A stretch of 64,000 bases of DNA from Prevotella sp. P3-122. GTDB lineage: Bacteria > Bacteroidota > Bacteroidia > Bacteroidales > Bacteroidaceae. Below the pieces are notes generated by a model. It searched no databases. It saw nothing but the letters and a program-made list of their open reading frames with translations, and was not told the origin of the DNA. Position 1 is the stretch's first letter. Every line of letters starts with the position of its first letter. The position numbers and the translations under genes are program-made. Below are positions 1 to 12,208 of the stretch, piece after piece. The stretch covers positions 22,640 to 86,639 of the forward strand of contig NZ_NPJH01000021.1 in NCBI RefSeq assembly GCF_002251365.1, given 5' to 3'.

Positions 1-1
1 A

Positions 2-1033
2 TCGACAATGGTTCCCGTAGTAACCATCTCTATAGCCATCATGCTGAGCTTCCTGTTTGCCAACGGCTTCGACCTCTCCATGAGCACGGCTTCCATTAGC
101 CACGGCCTCTATGGCATCGGCATCGCCGCTGTAGGAATGCTCTCTACACTGGGTATAACCCTGGCAACAGATGCCTATGGCCCTATTGCCGACAATGCAG
201 GCGGAAATGCAGAGATGAGCGGACTGGGCGAGGATGTCCGCCACAGGACAGATGCTCTCGACGCTCTTGGAAACACTACCGCAGCCACGGGCAAGGGCTT
301 TGCTATTGGCTCGGCTGCATTGACGGCACTGGCTCTGCTGGCATCATACATTGAGGAGATAAAGATTGCCATGATTAGGGCCGTAGAGGAAGGAAGAGTA
401 TTCACCAACTCCGTCGGGGAAATATTCAATCCCTCTGCTGCAGGCATCAACGACTTCATGGAGTTCTTCCAAGTGACGCTCATCAACCCGAAAGTGCTAA
501 CAGGAGCATTCATCGGCGCAATGGCGGCATTCCTGTTCTGCGGACTCACGATGGGCGCAGTAGGACGGGCTGCCGGTGCCATGGTGTCTGAGGTTAGAAG
601 GCAGTTCCGTGAGATAAAAGGCATTCTTGAGGGCAAGGCTACTCCCGACTACGGACGTTGTGTGGAGATAAGCACGCGCAGCGCACAGAGGGAGATGATT
701 CTTCCGTCTCTGCTGGCAATCATCATCCCAATCATCGTGGGAATAGTATTGGGAGTAGCTGGTGTTCTAGGACTGCTCACAGGCGGTCTTGCGGCAGGCT
801 TCACACTCGCCATATTCATGTCGAATGCAGGCGGAGCATGGGACAACGCCAAGAAATATGTTGAGGAAGGAAACTATGGAGGCAAGGGCAGCAACTGTCA
901 CAAGGCAACCATAGTAGGTGATACCGTAGGCGACCCGTTCAAGGACACCAGCGGCCCGTCGCTCAACATCCTCATCAAGCTAATGTCGATGGTGAGCATC
1001 GTAATGGCAGGTCTGACCGTTGCCTTCGCTTGA
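2..1033 (+). CDS. hppA: Membrane-bound ion-translocating pyrophosphatase, C-terminal part (cut by window start)
   Basis: The reading frame is open from the first base of the window, so the N-terminal half lies outside it. About 340 residues are visible, rich in membrane helices. The conserved block [12 protein letters not shown] followed by AEM is typical of H+/Na+-pumping pyrophosphatases, which hydrolyse PPi and export cations across the inner membrane. The diagnostic stretch reads [17 protein letters not shown]. Alanine and glycine stand where K+-independent enzymes carry lysine and threonine, so this is inferred to be the K+-dependent class. Whether it pumps Na+, H+ or both cannot be decided because the relevant helix is missing. 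The gene converges on rpoC, with a long hairpin between them. Confidence 0.95.
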   Translation, partial: STMVPVVTISIAIMLSFLFANGFDLSMSTASISHGLYGIGIAAVGMLSTLGITLATDAYGPIADNAGGNAEMSGLGEDVRHRTDALDALGNTTAATGKGFAIGSAALTALALLASYIEEIKIAMIRAVEEGRVFTNSVGEIFNPSAAGINDFMEFFQVTLINPKVLTGAFIGAMAAFLFCGLTMGAVGRAAGAMVSEVRRQFREIKGILEGKATPDYGRCVEISTRSAQREMILPSLLAIIIPIIVGIVLGVAGVLGLLTGGLAAGFTLAIFMSNAGGAWDNAKKYVEEGNYGGKGSNCHKATIVGDTVGDPFKDTSGPSLNILIKLMSMVSIVMAGLTVAFA

Positions 1034-1058
1034 CAGGCAGCGTATAAGGATTGACCAG

Positions 1059-1124
1059 CACAATATACAACAACAGGAAAGCCGCGGGAACGGTCCCGCG
1101 GCTTTCCTGCTGTTGTATATTGTG
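1059..1124. terminator. 31-bp hairpin between convergent hppA and rpoC
   Basis: The left arm (1059-1089) and right arm (1094-1124) pair over 31 bp with a single mismatch (G-T wobble) and the 4-base loop ACGG. The core is GCCGCGGGA/TCCCGCGGC. It lies between the stop codons of hppA (plus) and rpoC (minus), so it could terminate both transcripts. There is no clear U-run on either strand, so it may act as an RNA 3'-end stabiliser rather than a classical intrinsic terminator. Confidence 0.75.
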
Positions 1125-1134
1125 ACAAATAGTA

Positions 1135-4100
1135 TTACTCTGATACCTTGTCAGCAAAGTCGATTACGTTTTTCTTGTTTGCCTCCATGCGCTCGTATTC
1201 TTCCTTGGAACCGACGATGAGCTTCTCCCACTGGCGAAGTCCAGTACCTGCCGGTATCAGGTGACCGCAGATAACGTTCTCCTTCATACCCTCGAGACGG
1301 TCTACCTTTCCACGGATGGCAGCCTCGTTGAGAACCTTTGTTGTCTCCTGGAACGAAGCGGCAGACATGAAGCTCTTGGTGGCAAGAGATGCGCGCGTGA
1401 TACCCTGGAGTATCTGGGTAGATGTTGCAGGAACGGCATCACGAACCTGTACGAGACGAAGGTCACGGCGCTTGAGGCTTGAGTTCTCGTCACGCAACTT
1501 ACGAGCCGTAACAATCTGGCCTGCCTTGAGAACCTCGGAGTCACCAGCATCGGTGACTACCTTCTTGCCCCATATACGGTCGTTCTCCTCAGCGAAATCA
1601 AGCTTGTCGACCATCTCCTGCTCAAGGAATGTGGTATCGCCCGGATCATCGATGCGTACCTTGCGCATCATCTGTCGAACAATAATCTCGAAGTGCTTGT
1701 CGTTGATCTTCACACCCTGCAGACGGTATACATCCTGAACCTCGTTGACGATATACTCCTGAACGGCCGTCGGGCCCTTGATTGAGAGAATATCGTTAGG
1801 TGTGATGACACCATCGGAGAGAGGAGTTCCTGCACGTACGGCATCGTGCTCCTGTACCAGAATCTGCTTAGACAGCGATACGAGATACTGCCTCTGGTCG
1901 CCTGTCTTCGAAGTAATGATAATTTCTCTATTACCTCTCTTAACCTTACCCATGGTAACCTCACCGTCAATCTCCGATACTACGGCCGGGTTGCTCGGGT
2001 TGCGGGCCTCGAACAGCTCGGTAACACGTGGCAGACCACCGGTAATGTCACCAGCACCACCTACAGCACGTGGTATCTTCACAAGGGTGGTACCAGAGGC
2101 AATGGTCTGTCCGTCTTCCACGGCAAGGTGACCACCCACCGGAAGGTTGTATGTTCCCACAACCTCACCATTCTCGTCGAGGATATCCACAGTAGGCACC
2201 TTCGAGCGGTCCTTGGAGTCGGTGATAATCTTCTCTGTCATACCGGTTGTCTCATCGGTCTCAGCACGGAAGGTGATGTCACGCTCCACATCGTGGAACT
2301 TAACCCTACCAGCATACTCGCTGACGATAACGGCATTGAACGGGTCCCACTTGGCGATACGGTCGCCCTTCTTTACAACATCACCATCCTTGTAGTAGAG
2401 TGATGAGCCGTAAGGAACGTTGAGAGTAGAGAGAACTATATTTGTATTGGTGTCGACGAAGCGGACCTCAGCAAGACGGCTTACAACCATCTGGCACTCG
2501 ATATCCTTCTCGCCGGTATTCTCAACAAACGGAACAGTACGTAGCTCGTCAAACTCCAGACGGGAGTCGTTCTTGGCAACAACGCTCGCATTGGCAGCAG
2601 CGTTACCGGCAACACCACCAGCGTGGAAAGTACGGAGAGTAAGCTGTGTACCAGGCTCACCGATAGCCTGAGCAGCGATAACGCCGACAGCCTCACCGAG
2701 CTGAACCATACGAGCTGTAGCAAGGTTGCGTCCATAGCACTTCATGCAGACACCCTTCTTGCTCTCGCAGGTGAGCACCGAACGGATTTCCACGTTCTCG
2801 ATTGGTGACTCCTCGATGATGCGTGCTTTCTCCTCGTTGATTTCCTCACCAGCAGAAACAATAACTTCGCCCGTGGTAGGATTGATGACATCATGAACGG
2901 AAACACGTCCAAGGATACGCTCGCCAAGAGAAGAGATAACTTCATCGCCGTTCTTCAGAGCCGAGCATGAGAGTCCGCGGAGCGTACCGCAGTCTTCCTC
3001 CGTGATGATAACATCATGGGAAACGTCTACAAGACGGCGAGTCAGATAACCGGCATCGGCAGTCTTCATAGCGGTATCGGCAAGACCCTTACGGGCACCG
3101 TGTGAGGCGATAAAGTACTCAAGCACGGACATTCCTTCCTTGAAGTTTGAGAGAATAGGGTTCTCGATAATCTGTGCGCCCTCGGCACCAGCCTTCTGCG
3201 GCTTGGCCATAAGTCCACGCATACCGGCAAGCTGGGCAATCTGGTCTGCTGAACCACGGGCACCAGAGTCAAGCATCATGTATACGGCATTGAATCCCTG
3301 GTCAGCCTCGGTCATCTGCTTCATCAGAGTCTTCTTGAGGTCTGTGTTAACGTGTGTCCATGTATCGATAACCTGATTGTAACGTTCCTTGTCGGTGATG
3401 AAGCCCATGTTGTAGTTGTCCATGATGGCCTCTACCTCCCTGTTACCCTTCTCTACGATGCCTGCCTTCTCCTTCGGAATGATGATATCATCGAGGTTGA
3501 AGGACAGTCCGGCCACGTATGCCATACGGTAACCGAGGTTCTTGATACCATCGAGGAACGCACAGGCGCGTGCCATACCTACAGCCTTGATAACATCAGC
3601 GATGATGCCGCGAAGGGTCTTCTTGGAGATGATATCGTTGAAGAAGCCCACCTCGTCAGGAATGATGCCATTTACGATGACACGACCGACTGAGGTCTCT
3701 ACCATACGCTTCTGTATCTTGCCATCCACAAGGTCGTTTACCACAACCTTCACCAAAGCGTGAAGGTCGCACTTGCCCTCGTTGTGGGCAATGATGGCCT
3801 CCTCTGGTCCATAGAATGTGAAGCCCTCACCCTTGGCACCCGGACGAATCTTAGTGATATAGTAGAGACCAAGCACCATGTCCTGTGAAGGTACGGTGAT
3901 AGGAGCACCATTGGCAGGATTGAGGATGTTATGGCTCTGCAGCATCAGTACCTGTGCCTCAAGAATGGCCTCATTGCTCAATGGCAAGTGAACAGCCATC
4001 TGGTCACCGTCGAAGTCGGCGTTGAACGCAGTACATGCCAGAGGATGGAGCTGGATAGCCTTACCCTCGATGAGCTTCGGCTGGAACGCCTGGATAGACA

Positions 4101-5463
4101 GACGGTGAAGTGTCGGCGCACGGTTCAGGAGAACAGGATGACCCTTCATGACATTCTCCAGGATGTCCCAGATTACTGGCTCACGGCGGTCAACGATTTT
4201 CTTTGCGCTCTTTACCGTCTTCACGATGCCGCGCTCAATAAGCTTTCTGATGATGAATGGCTTGTAAAGCTCCGCAGCCATCTGCTTTGGCAGACCTACC
4301 TCACCCATATTCAGCTCGGGACCCACAACAATAACCGAACGGCCAGAATAGTCAACACGCTTACCAAGCAGGTTCTGGCGGAAACGTCCCTGCTTTCCCT
4401 TTAGAGAGTCAGAGAGTGACTTTAGAGGGCGGTTGCTCTCGCTCTTTACGGCAGAGCCCTTGCGGCTGTTGTCGAACAGCGAGTCTACAGCCTCCTGAAG
4501 CATACGTTTCTCGTTGCGGAGAATAACCTCAGGAGCCTTTATCTCCATGAGCCTCTTCAGACGGTTATTACGTATGATGACACGACGATAAAGGTCGTTG
4601 AGGTCAGAAGTAGCAAAACGTCCACCATCCAATGGTACAAGAGGGCGCAACTCTGGTGGAATGACAGGAATTATCTTCATTATCATCCACTCCGGGCGGT
4701 TGGTCTCCTGAGATGTACGGAATGCCTCAACAACCTGAAGTCTCTTCAGCGCCTCAGTCTTGCGCTGCTGGCTTGAGTCGTTGTTGGCACGGTCTCTAAG
4801 CTCGTAGCTCAAACTGTCGAGGTCAAGATCTACGAGCAGGTCGTATATGGCCTCCGCACCCATCTTGGCAACGAACTTATTGGGGTCTGTATCCTCGAGA
4901 AGGTCATTGTCGGGCTGAAGCTTATTGTCGATTATATCGAGATACTCATCCTCTGAGAGGAGGTCGAACTTGTGCGAGCCATTGAGATCCTCAGTGCCGT
5001 CATCACCCTTGCGTCCCTCAAGCGCACCGGGTTTGATAACGATATACTTCTCATAATATATTACCGCATCGAGCTTCTTGGTTGGAAGTCCGAGTAGGTA
5101 GCCAATCTTGTTTGGCAAAGAACGGAAATACCATATATGTGCAACGGGCACCACAAGCTCGATATGTCCGGAACGCTCGCGGCGTACCTTCTTCTCCGTC
5201 ACCTCAACACCGCACCTGTCGCATACAATGCCCTTATAGCGTATGCGCTTGTACTTACCACAGGCACACTCATAGTCCTTGGTTGGACCAAAGATGTGCT
5301 CGCAGAACAGACCATCACGCTCAGGCTTGTAGGTACGATAGTTGATGGTTTCAGGCTTTGTTACCTCGCCAAACGAATTTTTCTGAATCTCCTGTGGTGA
5401 AGCGAGACCAATGGTAATCTTCGTGAAATTATTCTTTACCTTAATATCTTTTTTGAAAGCCAT
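1135..5463 (-). CDS. rpoC: DNA-directed RNA polymerase subunit beta'
   Basis: 1442 residues, as expected for Bacteroidetes beta'. The N-terminal zinc-binding cysteines are at 66, 68, 81 and 84. The catalytic Mg2+-binding motif NADFDGDQ is at 481-488. The second zinc-ribbon ([11 protein letters not shown]) lies near residue 880, and the C-terminal part matches the bridge helix, trigger loop and jaw order of the family. With beta it forms the catalytic cleft of RNA polymerase. It starts 11 bp after the rpoB stop and is the last gene of the ribosomal protein-polymerase block. No disruption is seen. Confidence 0.99.
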   Translation of the reverse strand: MAFKKDIKVKNNFTKITIGLASPQEIQKNSFGEVTKPETINYRTYKPERDGLFCEHIFGPTKDYECACGKYKRIRYKGIVCDRCGVEVTEKKVRRERSGHIELVVPVAHIWYFRSLPNKIGYLLGLPTKKLDAVIYYEKYIVIKPGALEGRKGDDGTEDLNGSHKFDLLSEDEYLDIIDNKLQPDNDLLEDTDPNKFVAKMGAEAIYDLLVDLDLDSLSYELRDRANNDSSQQRKTEALKRLQVVEAFRTSQETNRPEWMIMKIIPVIPPELRPLVPLDGGRFATSDLNDLYRRVIIRNNRLKRLMEIKAPEVILRNEKRMLQEAVDSLFDNSRKGSAVKSESNRPLKSLSDSLKGKQGRFRQNLLGKRVDYSGRSVIVVGPELNMGEVGLPKQMAAELYKPFIIRKLIERGIVKTVKSAKKIVDRREPVIWDILENVMKGHPVLLNRAPTLHRLSIQAFQPKLIEGKAIQLHPLACTAFNADFDGDQMAVHLPLSNEAILEAQVLMLQSHNILNPANGAPITVPSQDMVLGLYYITKIRPGAKGEGFTFYGPEEAIIAHNEGKCDLHALVKVVVNDLVDGKIQKRMVETSVGRVIVNGIIPDEVGFFNDIISKKTLRGIIADVIKAVGMARACAFLDGIKNLGYRMAYVAGLSFNLDDIIIPKEKAGIVEKGNREVEAIMDNYNMGFITDKERYNQVIDTWTHVNTDLKKTLMKQMTEADQGFNAVYMMLDSGARGSADQIAQLAGMRGLMAKPQKAGAEGAQIIENPILSNFKEGMSVLEYFIASHGARKGLADTAMKTADAGYLTRRLVDVSHDVIITEEDCGTLRGLSCSALKNGDEVISSLGERILGRVSVHDVINPTTGEVIVSAGEEINEEKARIIEESPIENVEIRSVLTCESKKGVCMKCYGRNLATARMVQLGEAVGVIAAQAIGEPGTQLTLRTFHAGGVAGNAAANASVVAKNDSRLEFDELRTVPFVENTGEKDIECQMVVSRLAEVRFVDTNTNIVLSTLNVPYGSSLYYKDGDVVKKGDRIAKWDPFNAVIVSEYAGRVKFHDVERDITFRAETDETTGMTEKIITDSKDRSKVPTVDILDENGEVVGTYNLPVGGHLAVEDGQTIASGTTLVKIPRAVGGAGDITGGLPRVTELFEARNPSNPAVVSEIDGEVTMGKVKRGNREIIITSKTGDQRQYLVSLSKQILVQEHDAVRAGTPLSDGVITPNDILSIKGPTAVQEYIVNEVQDVYRLQGVKINDKHFEIIVRQMMRKVRIDDPGDTTFLEQEMVDKLDFAEENDRIWGKKVVTDAGDSEVLKAGQIVTARKLRDENSSLKRRDLRLVQVRDAVPATSTQILQGITRASLATKSFMSAASFQETTKVLNEAAIRGKVDRLEGMKENVICGHLIPAGTGLRQWEKLIVGSKEEYERMEANKKNVIDFADKVSE

Positions 5464-5474
5464 TTTCTTTTCCT

Positions 5475-8400
5475 TTAATCGAGTTTAACACTTAGTCCAA
5501 GACCACGAAGCTCATGCAGAAGCACGTTGAGAGACTCGGGGATGCCAGGGGTTGGCATTGGGTCGCCCTTGACAATGGCCTCGTATGCTTTCGAGCGTCC
5601 TACAACATCGTCAGACTTGATGGTGAGCACCTCCTGGAGCACGTGGCTTGCACCGAATGCCTCAAGAGCCCAAACCTCCATCTCTCCGAAACGCTGTCCA
5701 CCAAACTGTGCCTTACCACCAAGTGGCTGCTGGGTGATGAGAGAGTAAGGACCGATAGAACGTGAGTGCATCTTGTCCTCAACCATATGGCCGAGCTTAA
5801 GGAAGTAGGTGATACCTACCGTTGCTGGCTGGTCGAAGCGCTCACCAGTCTCTCCGTCATACAAATATGTAGAGCAGAGGTGTGGCAGGCCGGCCTTGTC
5901 AGTCCACTCACCGAGGTCTTCAAGCTTTGCGCCATCGAAGATAGGGGTAGCGAACTTCACTCCGAGCTTGCGGCCAGCGGCACCGAGAATAGCCTCGAAT
6001 ATCTGGCCGAGGTTCATACGTGACGGCACACCCAGAGGGTTCAGAACGATGTCCACAGGACGGCCGTCCTCAAGGAACGGCATGTCTTCCATGCGCACAA
6101 TCTTCGAAACGATACCCTTGTTTCCGTGGCGTCCGGCAAGCTTATCACCGACACCAATCTTACGCTTCTTGGCAATGTATACCTTAGAAACCTGAAGTAT
6201 ACCTGAAGGCAGCTCGTCACCGATTGTAATAGCGAACTTGCGACGCTTCAGCTCTGCGTCGAGCAGCTTGTACTTGCGGATATAGTTCATTATGAGCTTC
6301 TGGATAAGGCCGTCGGTATGCCCGTCGCCTGTCCAGTCATTAGACTGTATACCGTCATACTCAAGATTCTTGAGGGCTGTAACAGTGAACTTGGCACCCT
6401 TCGTGATAATCTCTGCTCCGGTATAATCCTTAACACCCTGAGAAGACTTGCCGTCGGTGAGTGTCATGAGCTTGTCAACAAGGATATCCTTGAGATCATT
6501 GATCTTTGCCTCGTACTCCTCGTCAATCTTTGCAAGAATCACCTTATCCTGCTTCTTTGACTCGCGTGTCTTCTGGGCACGTGAGAATATCTTCTTGTCG
6601 ATGACAACACCGCTGAGTGACGGGTTGGCCTTGAGCGAGGAGTCTTTCACATCACCGGCCTTGTCGCCGAATATGGCACGAAGAAGCTTCTCCTCTGGTG
6701 ACGGGTCACTCTCACCCTTAGGTGAAATCTTACCTATCATTATATCGCCTGGTTCAACACGCGCACCGACACGAATAACACCATTATCATCGAGGTCCTT
6801 GGTAGCCTCCTCGCTGACATTTGGAATATCACTTGTGAACTCCTCCACACCACGCTTAGTCTCGCGCACGTCAAGTGAGTACTCGTCTACATGCACTGAT
6901 GTGAGCACGTCATCGCGTACCATACGTTCAGAGAGCACAATGGCATCCTCATAGTTGTAACCCTTCCAAGGCATGTATGCAACCAGAAGGTTGCGGCCCA
7001 GGGCAAGCTCGCCGTTTTCTGTAGCGTAACCCTCGGTGAGGATGTCACCTGCCTTCACACGCTGTCCCTTGTTACAGATTGGACGAAGGTCGATGGTCAT
7101 ATTCTGGTTAGTACGGCGGAACTTAGGAATGCGATACTCCTTAAGAGCCGGCTCGAAGCTTACGAACTCCTCGTCCTCGGTACGGTCGTATAGGATACGG
7201 ATAGTTGTAGCGTCTACATATTCGATGACACCCTCGCCCTCTGCGGTTATCATGGTGCGTGAGTCCTCACATACCTGCTTCTCAAGACCTGTTCCCACGA
7301 TAGGAGCATCATTGTGGAGCAATGGTACAGCCTGGCGCATCATGTTACATCCCATCAGGGCGCGGTGACCGTCATCATGCTCAAGGAATGGGATAAGACC
7401 GGCAGATACGGATGCTATCTGCTGAGGAGCAACGTCCATAAGGTCTACGTCCGTAGGAGGAACGACAGGGAAGTCTGCGTCCTGACGGCACTTTACGACC
7501 TTGCGGATAAAGGTACCATCCTCGTTAAGCGGTGCGTTACCCTGTCCGATAATATGGTTCTCCTCATCCTCAGCCGTCAGGTAGACTACATCGCTGTTGT
7601 CCATATCAACAACACCATCAGTAACCTTACGGTAAGGAGTGGTGATGAAACCAAGCTCGTTGATGGTCGCGTATACGCAAAGAGAGGAGATAAGACCGAT
7701 GTTCGGGCCCTCAGGGCTCTCAATAGGACACAAGCGGCCATAATGTGTATAGTGAACGTCACGAACCTCGAAACCTGCGCGCTCACGCGACAGACCACCA
7801 GGACCCAGTGCGGAGAGACGGCGCTTGTGAGTAACCTCGGCAAGCGGGTTGGTCTGGTCCATAAACTGGGAAAGCGGATTGGTTCCGAAGAACGTATTGA
7901 TGACGCTTGAAATAGTTTTTGCGTTGATCAGTTCTGTTGGTGTAAACACCTCATTATCACGGACGTTCATACGCTCGCGGATGGTGCGGCTCATACGTGC
8001 CAGACCTACAGAGAACTGGTTTGCCAACTGCTCACCAACAGTGCGTACGCGGCGGTTGGACAGGTGGTCAATATCGTCAACAGTAGCATTGGAGTTAACC
8101 AGCTGGATAAGGTACTTGATAATCTCGATAATATCATCACGAGTCAACACACGTACGTCCATATCGGTATCGAGGCCCAGCTTCTTGTTGATACGATAGC
8201 GGCCCACTTCTCCAAGGTCGTAACGCTTGTCTGAGAAGAACAGGTTCTGGAACACCTCTCTGGCACTTGCCTCATCGGCAGGGTCAGCATTGCGGAGCTG
8301 ACGGTAGATATACGTTACAGCCTCTTTCTCAGAGTTGCTCGGGTCTTTGGCGAGAGTGTTGAAGATGATGGTGAACTTGTTGGCAGCCTCAACATCCTTA

Positions 8401-9287
8401 TGCAGAAGTATGGTCGATGCACCGCTCTCAAGGATTTCAGCTACATTCTCCTCAGTTATCTCGGTCTCACGATCCATTATTACTTCGTTACGCTCGATGG
8501 AAACAACCTCGCCAGTATCCTCATCTACGAAGTCCTCATTCCAGCTCTTTAGCACACGTGCGGCAAGTTTTTTGCCAATAGCATCCTTAAGGTTCTTCTT
8601 GTTTACCTTTACCTCCTCGGCAAGGTCGAATATTCGGAGTATATCCTTGTCACTCTCAAAACCGATGGCACGTAGAAGAGTCGTAACAGGCAACTTCTTC
8701 TTACGGTCGATATAAGCATACATGACATTATTGATGTCAGTAGCAAACTCTATCCAAGAACCCTTGAAAGGAATGATACGAGCGCTATAAAGCACAGTAC
8801 CATTTGCATGCACACCCTGACCGAAGAACACGCCGGGTGAGCGGTGCAGCTGTGCTACAACAACACGTTCAGCACCATTAATGACAAAGGTACCATTTTG
8901 GGTCATGTAAGGGATAGTTCCGAGGAACACATCCTGAATTACCGTACCGAAATCCTCATGGTCGGGGTCGGTGCAGTAAAGCTTCATCTTCGCCTTCAAG
9001 GGAACACTATATGTAAGACCTCTCTCCAGACACTCGTCAATGGTGTAGCGTGGAGGGTCAATATAGTAGTCGAGGAACTCAAGAACGAAATTATTGCGGG
9101 TATCAGTAATAGGGAAGTTCTCAGAGAACACCTTATACAGTCCGTCATTCTTGCGTTCTTCGGGTGGAGTATCCAACTGAAGGAAGTCCTGGAAAGACTT
9201 CAACTGCACATCGAGGAAATCCGGATAAGGATACGGATTATGAACGCTGGCAAAATTTACTCTGTTATCAATAATCTTTGTAGCCAT
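5475..9287 (-). CDS. rpoB: DNA-directed RNA polymerase subunit beta
   Basis: 1270 residues, full length for Bacteroidetes. The rifampicin-binding region (about residues 468-495) reads [20 protein letters not shown]. The Asp, His and Ser positions most often changed in resistant strains carry the sensitive residues. The following block [18 protein letters not shown] is highly conserved. Beta forms half of the active-site cleft and is the target of rifamycins. It lies between rplL and rpoC; two hairpins in the rplL-rpoB gap could set its level relative to the ribosomal proteins. Confidence 0.99.
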   Translation of the reverse strand: MATKIIDNRVNFASVHNPYPYPDFLDVQLKSFQDFLQLDTPPEERKNDGLYKVFSENFPITDTRNNFVLEFLDYYIDPPRYTIDECLERGLTYSVPLKAKMKLYCTDPDHEDFGTVIQDVFLGTIPYMTQNGTFVINGAERVVVAQLHRSPGVFFGQGVHANGTVLYSARIIPFKGSWIEFATDINNVMYAYIDRKKKLPVTTLLRAIGFESDKDILRIFDLAEEVKVNKKNLKDAIGKKLAARVLKSWNEDFVDEDTGEVVSIERNEVIMDRETEITEENVAEILESGASTILLHKDVEAANKFTIIFNTLAKDPSNSEKEAVTYIYRQLRNADPADEASAREVFQNLFFSDKRYDLGEVGRYRINKKLGLDTDMDVRVLTRDDIIEIIKYLIQLVNSNATVDDIDHLSNRRVRTVGEQLANQFSVGLARMSRTIRERMNVRDNEVFTPTELINAKTISSVINTFFGTNPLSQFMDQTNPLAEVTHKRRLSALGPGGLSRERAGFEVRDVHYTHYGRLCPIESPEGPNIGLISSLCVYATINELGFITTPYRKVTDGVVDMDNSDVVYLTAEDEENHIIGQGNAPLNEDGTFIRKVVKCRQDADFPVVPPTDVDLMDVAPQQIASVSAGLIPFLEHDDGHRALMGCNMMRQAVPLLHNDAPIVGTGLEKQVCEDSRTMITAEGEGVIEYVDATTIRILYDRTEDEEFVSFEPALKEYRIPKFRRTNQNMTIDLRPICNKGQRVKAGDILTEGYATENGELALGRNLLVAYMPWKGYNYEDAIVLSERMVRDDVLTSVHVDEYSLDVRETKRGVEEFTSDIPNVSEEATKDLDDNGVIRVGARVEPGDIMIGKISPKGESDPSPEEKLLRAIFGDKAGDVKDSSLKANPSLSGVVIDKKIFSRAQKTRESKKQDKVILAKIDEEYEAKINDLKDILVDKLMTLTDGKSSQGVKDYTGAEIITKGAKFTVTALKNLEYDGIQSNDWTGDGHTDGLIQKLIMNYIRKYKLLDAELKRRKFAITIGDELPSGILQVSKVYIAKKRKIGVGDKLAGRHGNKGIVSKIVRMEDMPFLEDGRPVDIVLNPLGVPSRMNLGQIFEAILGAAGRKLGVKFATPIFDGAKLEDLGEWTDKAGLPHLCSTYLYDGETGERFDQPATVGITYFLKLGHMVEDKMHSRSIGPYSLITQQPLGGKAQFGGQRFGEMEVWALEAFGASHVLQEVLTIKSDDVVGRSKAYEAIVKGDPMPTPGIPESLNVLLHELRGLGLSVKLD

Positions 9288-9340
9288 AAATAATTAAATT
9301 GGTCTATATGAGGAGACACGTAAGGACTAATAGCCCATAA

Positions 9341-9368
9341 AAAGACGACTACCCTTAGGCTCGTCTTT
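9341..9368 (-). terminator. Terminator-like hairpin in rplL-rpoB gap (possible attenuator)
   Basis: On the minus-strand transcript AAAGACGA (9368-9361) pairs with TCGTCTTT (9348-9341), followed by further T residues. This is the layout of a short intrinsic terminator. It sits after rplL and about 50 bases before the rpoB start codon. Partial termination at this place is established for the E. coli rplL-rpoB junction; here it is an inference from position and structure. Confidence 0.55.
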
Positions 9369-9379
9369 AGAAAAGAAAA

Positions 9380-9412
9380 GGTTAGGACTCACCGACTGGG
9401 CAAATCCTAACC
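9380..9412 (-). promoter_or_regulatory. Second hairpin upstream of the rplL-rpoB terminator-like hairpin
   Basis: GGTTAGGA and TCCTAACC form a perfect 8-bp stem (9412-9405 with 9387-9380 on the transcript) around a 17-base loop. It lies between the rplL stop codon and the terminator-like hairpin at 9341-9368. It could be an RNase processing site or part of an attenuation switch. No alternative pairing with the second hairpin was identified by eye. Confidence 0.4.
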
Positions 9413-9435
9413 AATATTCTATGAAAATATGAAGC

Positions 9436-9813
9436 TTACTTAAGCTCAACCTTGGCACCAGCGGCCTCGATGGTCTTCTTAAGGTTCTCAGCCTCGTCCT
9501 TAGAAAGACCCTCTTTGATAGTAGCAGGAGCACCATCAACGAGATCCTTAGCCTCCTTAAGACCAAGACCACAAGCCTCCTTAACGGCCTTTACAACCTG
9601 GAGCTTAGCTGAACCGATCTCTGCAAGAACAACATCGAAAGATGTCTTCTCCTCTGCAGCAGCTGCTGCACCAGCAGCAGGACCAGCAGCTACAGCAACA
9701 GCTGCAGCAGCAGGCTCAATACCATACTCGTCCTTCAGGACTGTTGCCAACTCATTTACTTCCTTTACTGTGAGGTTTACCAACTCCTCAGCAATAGCTT
9801 TAATGTCTGCCAT
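9436..9813 (-). CDS. rplL: 50S ribosomal protein L7/L12
   Basis: 125 residues. An N-terminal dimerisation domain is followed by an Ala-rich hinge ([21 protein letters not shown], about residues 34-54). The C-terminal domain recruits translation factors ([32 protein letters not shown]). It is the multicopy stalk protein of the large subunit and is anchored by L10, encoded immediately upstream. The 82-base rplJ-rplL gap is AT-rich and contains a short stem (AAGCC/GGCTT, 9873-9886). Confidence 0.98.
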   Translation of the reverse strand: MADIKAIAEELVNLTVKEVNELATVLKDEYGIEPAAAAVAVAAGPAAGAAAAAEEKTSFDVVLAEIGSAKLQVVKAVKEACGLGLKEAKDLVDGAPATIKEGLSKDEAENLKKTIEAAGAKVELK

Positions 9814-9895
9814 TTTATTCTAAAAATTTTAATTTGTTCTTAATTGTTATTCTTTTGACCTTAATAAATTCAAAGCCTGTTGGCTTATCATTTGT

Positions 9896-10414
9896 TTACT
9901 CAGGACGCTCGCCTAAAGTCTTGAGCACACCATGAATGGTGTTTGCGCCTGACTGAAGAGCAGAGACAACGTTCTTTGCAGGGCTCTGCAACAGAGCAAC
10001 GATATCTGCAATAACCTCGTTCTTGCTCTTTAGTGCAACAAGTTCTGAGAGCTTGTCGGCACCGACATAAAGGCACTCCTCAGCATAAGCGGCCTTAAGA
10101 GCAGGTATACCAGCATCGGCATACTTCTTAAGCAACTTAGCAGGTACATTAGCTGTCTGTGTGAACAAAACAGCGGTGCTACCCTTGAGTGAGCCATACA
10201 TTGGTTCAAAATCTATCTCTGAAGCCTCAAAAGCCTTGTGAAGGAGCTTGTTCTTGACAACAACCATCTTTATCTCGCTCTTGAAACACTCGCGGCGGAG
10301 ATTGCTTGTTGCCTCGGCATTCAGACCCGATACGTCAACGAGGTAGAAGTGAGGAAATTCCTGAAGTTTCTTACCCAGTTCAACGATTATAGTATCTTTT
10401 ACTTCTTTCTTCAT
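9896..10414 (-). CDS. rplJ: 50S ribosomal protein L10
   Basis: 172 residues, normal length. The N-terminal rRNA-binding domain begins MKKEVKDTIIVELGKKLQ. The C-terminal helix that holds L7/L12 dimers follows (KSKNEVIADIVALLQSPAKN). L10 is the base of the ribosomal stalk. In other bacteria the L10-L12 complex represses its own mRNA; no leader element was recognised here. It starts 18 bp after the rplA stop. Confidence 0.98.
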   Translation of the reverse strand: MKKEVKDTIIVELGKKLQEFPHFYLVDVSGLNAEATSNLRRECFKSEIKMVVVKNKLLHKAFEASEIDFEPMYGSLKGSTAVLFTQTANVPAKLLKKYADAGIPALKAAYAEECLYVGADKLSELVALKSKNEVIADIVALLQSPAKNVVSALQSGANTIHGVLKTLGERPE

Positions 10415-10432
10415 TGTACAAAACTTTTAGAG

Positions 10433-11125
10433 TTATTCAACTGATTTAGGATCAATCTTGACACCCTTACTCATAGTGCTCGAAATAAAGATACTCTTGA
10501 GGTATGTACCTTTAGCAGCAGCAGGCTTCAACTTGATGACAGTCTGGATGAACTCCTTGGCATTGCCGTAGAGCTGATCAGAAGTCATGTTGATCTTACC
10601 GATGGAAGTATGAATAATACCAGTCTTGTCAACTTTGAAGTCAATCTTACCCTGCTTTACTTCCTTAACAGCCTTTGCGACATCCATTGTCACAGTACCG
10701 CTCTTTGGGTTTGGCATCAAGCCACGAGGACCGAGGACACGTCCGAGAGGTCCAATCTTACCCATGCAAGAAGGCATCGTGATGATAACGTCAACATCTG
10801 TCCAGCCGCCCTTGATTTTCTCAACATACTCGTCGAGACCAACATAGTCGGCACCTGCCTCTTTGGCAGCAGCTTCCTGGTCGGGAGTACAAAGTGCAAG
10901 CACACGTGTAACCTTACCAGTTCCGTTGGGCAGTGAAACGACACCGCGAACCATCTGGTTAGCCTTACGTGGGTCTACACCAAGACGAACATCTACATCT
11001 ACAGAAGCAACGAACTTGGTGGTAGTAATTTCCTTCACCAAATCGATGGCCTCTTTCAATGCGTATGCCTTCCCTGCTTCAACCTTGTCAGCTACTGATT
11101 TTTGATTTTTTGTCAGTTTACTCAT
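10433..11125 (-). CDS. rplA: 50S ribosomal protein L1
   Basis: 230 residues. The conserved stretch [20 protein letters not shown] (about residues 125-144) is the L1 signature. L1 forms the mobile stalk at the E site of the large subunit. In enterobacteria it represses the rplK-rplA mRNA; regulation here is unknown. It follows rplK by 23 bp. Confidence 0.98.
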   Translation of the reverse strand: MSKLTKNQKSVADKVEAGKAYALKEAIDLVKEITTTKFVASVDVDVRLGVDPRKANQMVRGVVSLPNGTGKVTRVLALCTPDQEAAAKEAGADYVGLDEYVEKIKGGWTDVDVIITMPSCMGKIGPLGRVLGPRGLMPNPKSGTVTMDVAKAVKEVKQGKIDFKVDKTGIIHTSIGKINMTSDQLYGNAKEFIQTVIKLKPAAAKGTYLKSIFISSTMSKGVKIDPKSVE

Positions 11126-11148
11126 TTTCTTAATTGAAGTTTATTGAT

Positions 11149-11589
11149 TTATTTACCAGGGAAGTCCCCACTAACAGTGATACCCATGCTACGAGCAGTA
11201 CCGGCTATAAGCTTCATCGCGCTTTCGATGGTGAAGCAGTTGAGGTCGGCCATCTTGTCCTCGGCGATAGTCCTTACCTGTTCCCAGGTAACAGTACCAA
11301 CCTTCTGACGGTTAGGCTGAGCAGAACCGCTCTTAACCTTGGCAACCTCTTTCAGCTGTACAGCTGCAGGAGGAGTCTTGATAACGAAGCTGAATGACTT
11401 GTCGGTGTAGTATGTGATAACAACAGGAAGTATCTTTCCTGCCTTATCCTGGGTGCGGGCGTTGAACTCCTTGCAGAATCCCATAATGTTTATACCCTTA
11501 GAACCAAGAGCAGGTCCAACGGGAGGTGAAGGATTCGCAGCGCCACCTTTAATCTGCAATTTGATTAATCCAGCAACTTCTTTAGCCAT
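11149..11589 (-). CDS. rplK: 50S ribosomal protein L11
   Basis: 146 residues. It begins [20 protein letters not shown] and contains [20 protein letters not shown], the conserved N-terminal domain. The C-terminal rRNA-binding domain ends in [15 protein letters not shown]11 binds the GTPase-associated centre of 23S rRNA and is the target site of thiopeptides. It lies between nusG and rplA in the standard order. Confidence 0.98.
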   Translation of the reverse strand: MAKEVAGLIKLQIKGGAANPSPPVGPALGSKGINIMGFCKEFNARTQDKAGKILPVVITYYTDKSFSFVIKTPPAAVQLKEVAKVKSGSAQPNRQKVGTVTWEQVRTIAEDKMADLNCFTIESAMKLIAGTARSMGITVSGDFPGK

Positions 11590-11651
11590 TTTCTTTGTTA
11601 ATATTAAAATATGAATTTATAAAAAGATTCCTGATAGCACGTAACTACTAA

Positions 11652-12197
11652 TCAAGCCTCTTTTTCAACTTGCATAAAACCCAACTCCAAAGGAGTCTTT
11701 CTTCCGAAAATCTTGACCATTACTTTCAGTTTACGCTTCTCAGTGTTCACCTCTTCAATGACACCTTCGAAACCACTGAATGGACCATCCGTAACTTTTA
11801 CCGTCTCGTTAACCAAGTAGGGAACATCAACTGTATTCGCCAGTTCAGTCTCCTCGGCAGCACCAAGCATACGGTTAATGTCTGTCTGAGGAACAGGAGA
11901 AGGATTATCCAAACCTCCAAGGAAACCTAAAACATTAGGCATAAACCTTAGCGTATGAGCAACATCACCAACGAGAGTCGCCTCAACGAACACATATCCA
12001 GGAAGGGAAATTTTCTCTTTCTCGACACGTTTTCCATTACGCAAAGAAGCATGCTTCTCCATAGGTATCAATACCTGGGAAACATGTTTTTGGAGTAAAT
12101 CGTTGTGTTTGATCTCAGCCTCGATGTATTCTTTCACCTTAGCCTCCTTACCACTCACTGCACGAAGAACATACCAATTCTTTTTTGTTTCTGCCAT
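11652..12197 (-). CDS. nusG: Transcription termination/antitermination factor NusG
   Basis: 181 residues. The NGN domain begins KKNWYVLRAVSGKEAKVKEY. A C-terminal KOW domain follows (VKVTDGPFSGFEGVIEEVN, about residues 127-145). NusG binds the clamp of RNA polymerase and couples it to Rho or the ribosome. It is separated from secE by 11 bp, as in most bacteria. Protein length and domain order are ordinary. Confidence 0.97.
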   Translation of the reverse strand: MAETKKNWYVLRAVSGKEAKVKEYIEAEIKHNDLLQKHVSQVLIPMEKHASLRNGKRVEKEKISLPGYVFVEATLVGDVAHTLRFMPNVLGFLGGLDNPSPVPQTDINRMLGAAEETELANTVDVPYLVNETVKVTDGPFSGFEGVIEEVNTEKRKLKVMVKIFGRKTPLELGFMQVEKEA

Positions 12198-12208
12198 TTT
12201 CCTTGAAA

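Noticed and set aside
1051..1061. TTGACCAGCAC next to the hppA hairpin as a fragment of the dispersed element
   Set aside because: Only 11 bases match and the rest of the element is absent; it could be chance, so it is not called a repeat copy.
7820..7910. Possible rifampicin-resistance change in rpoB
   Set aside because: The Asp, His and Ser positions of the rifampicin region carry the residues found in sensitive enzymes.
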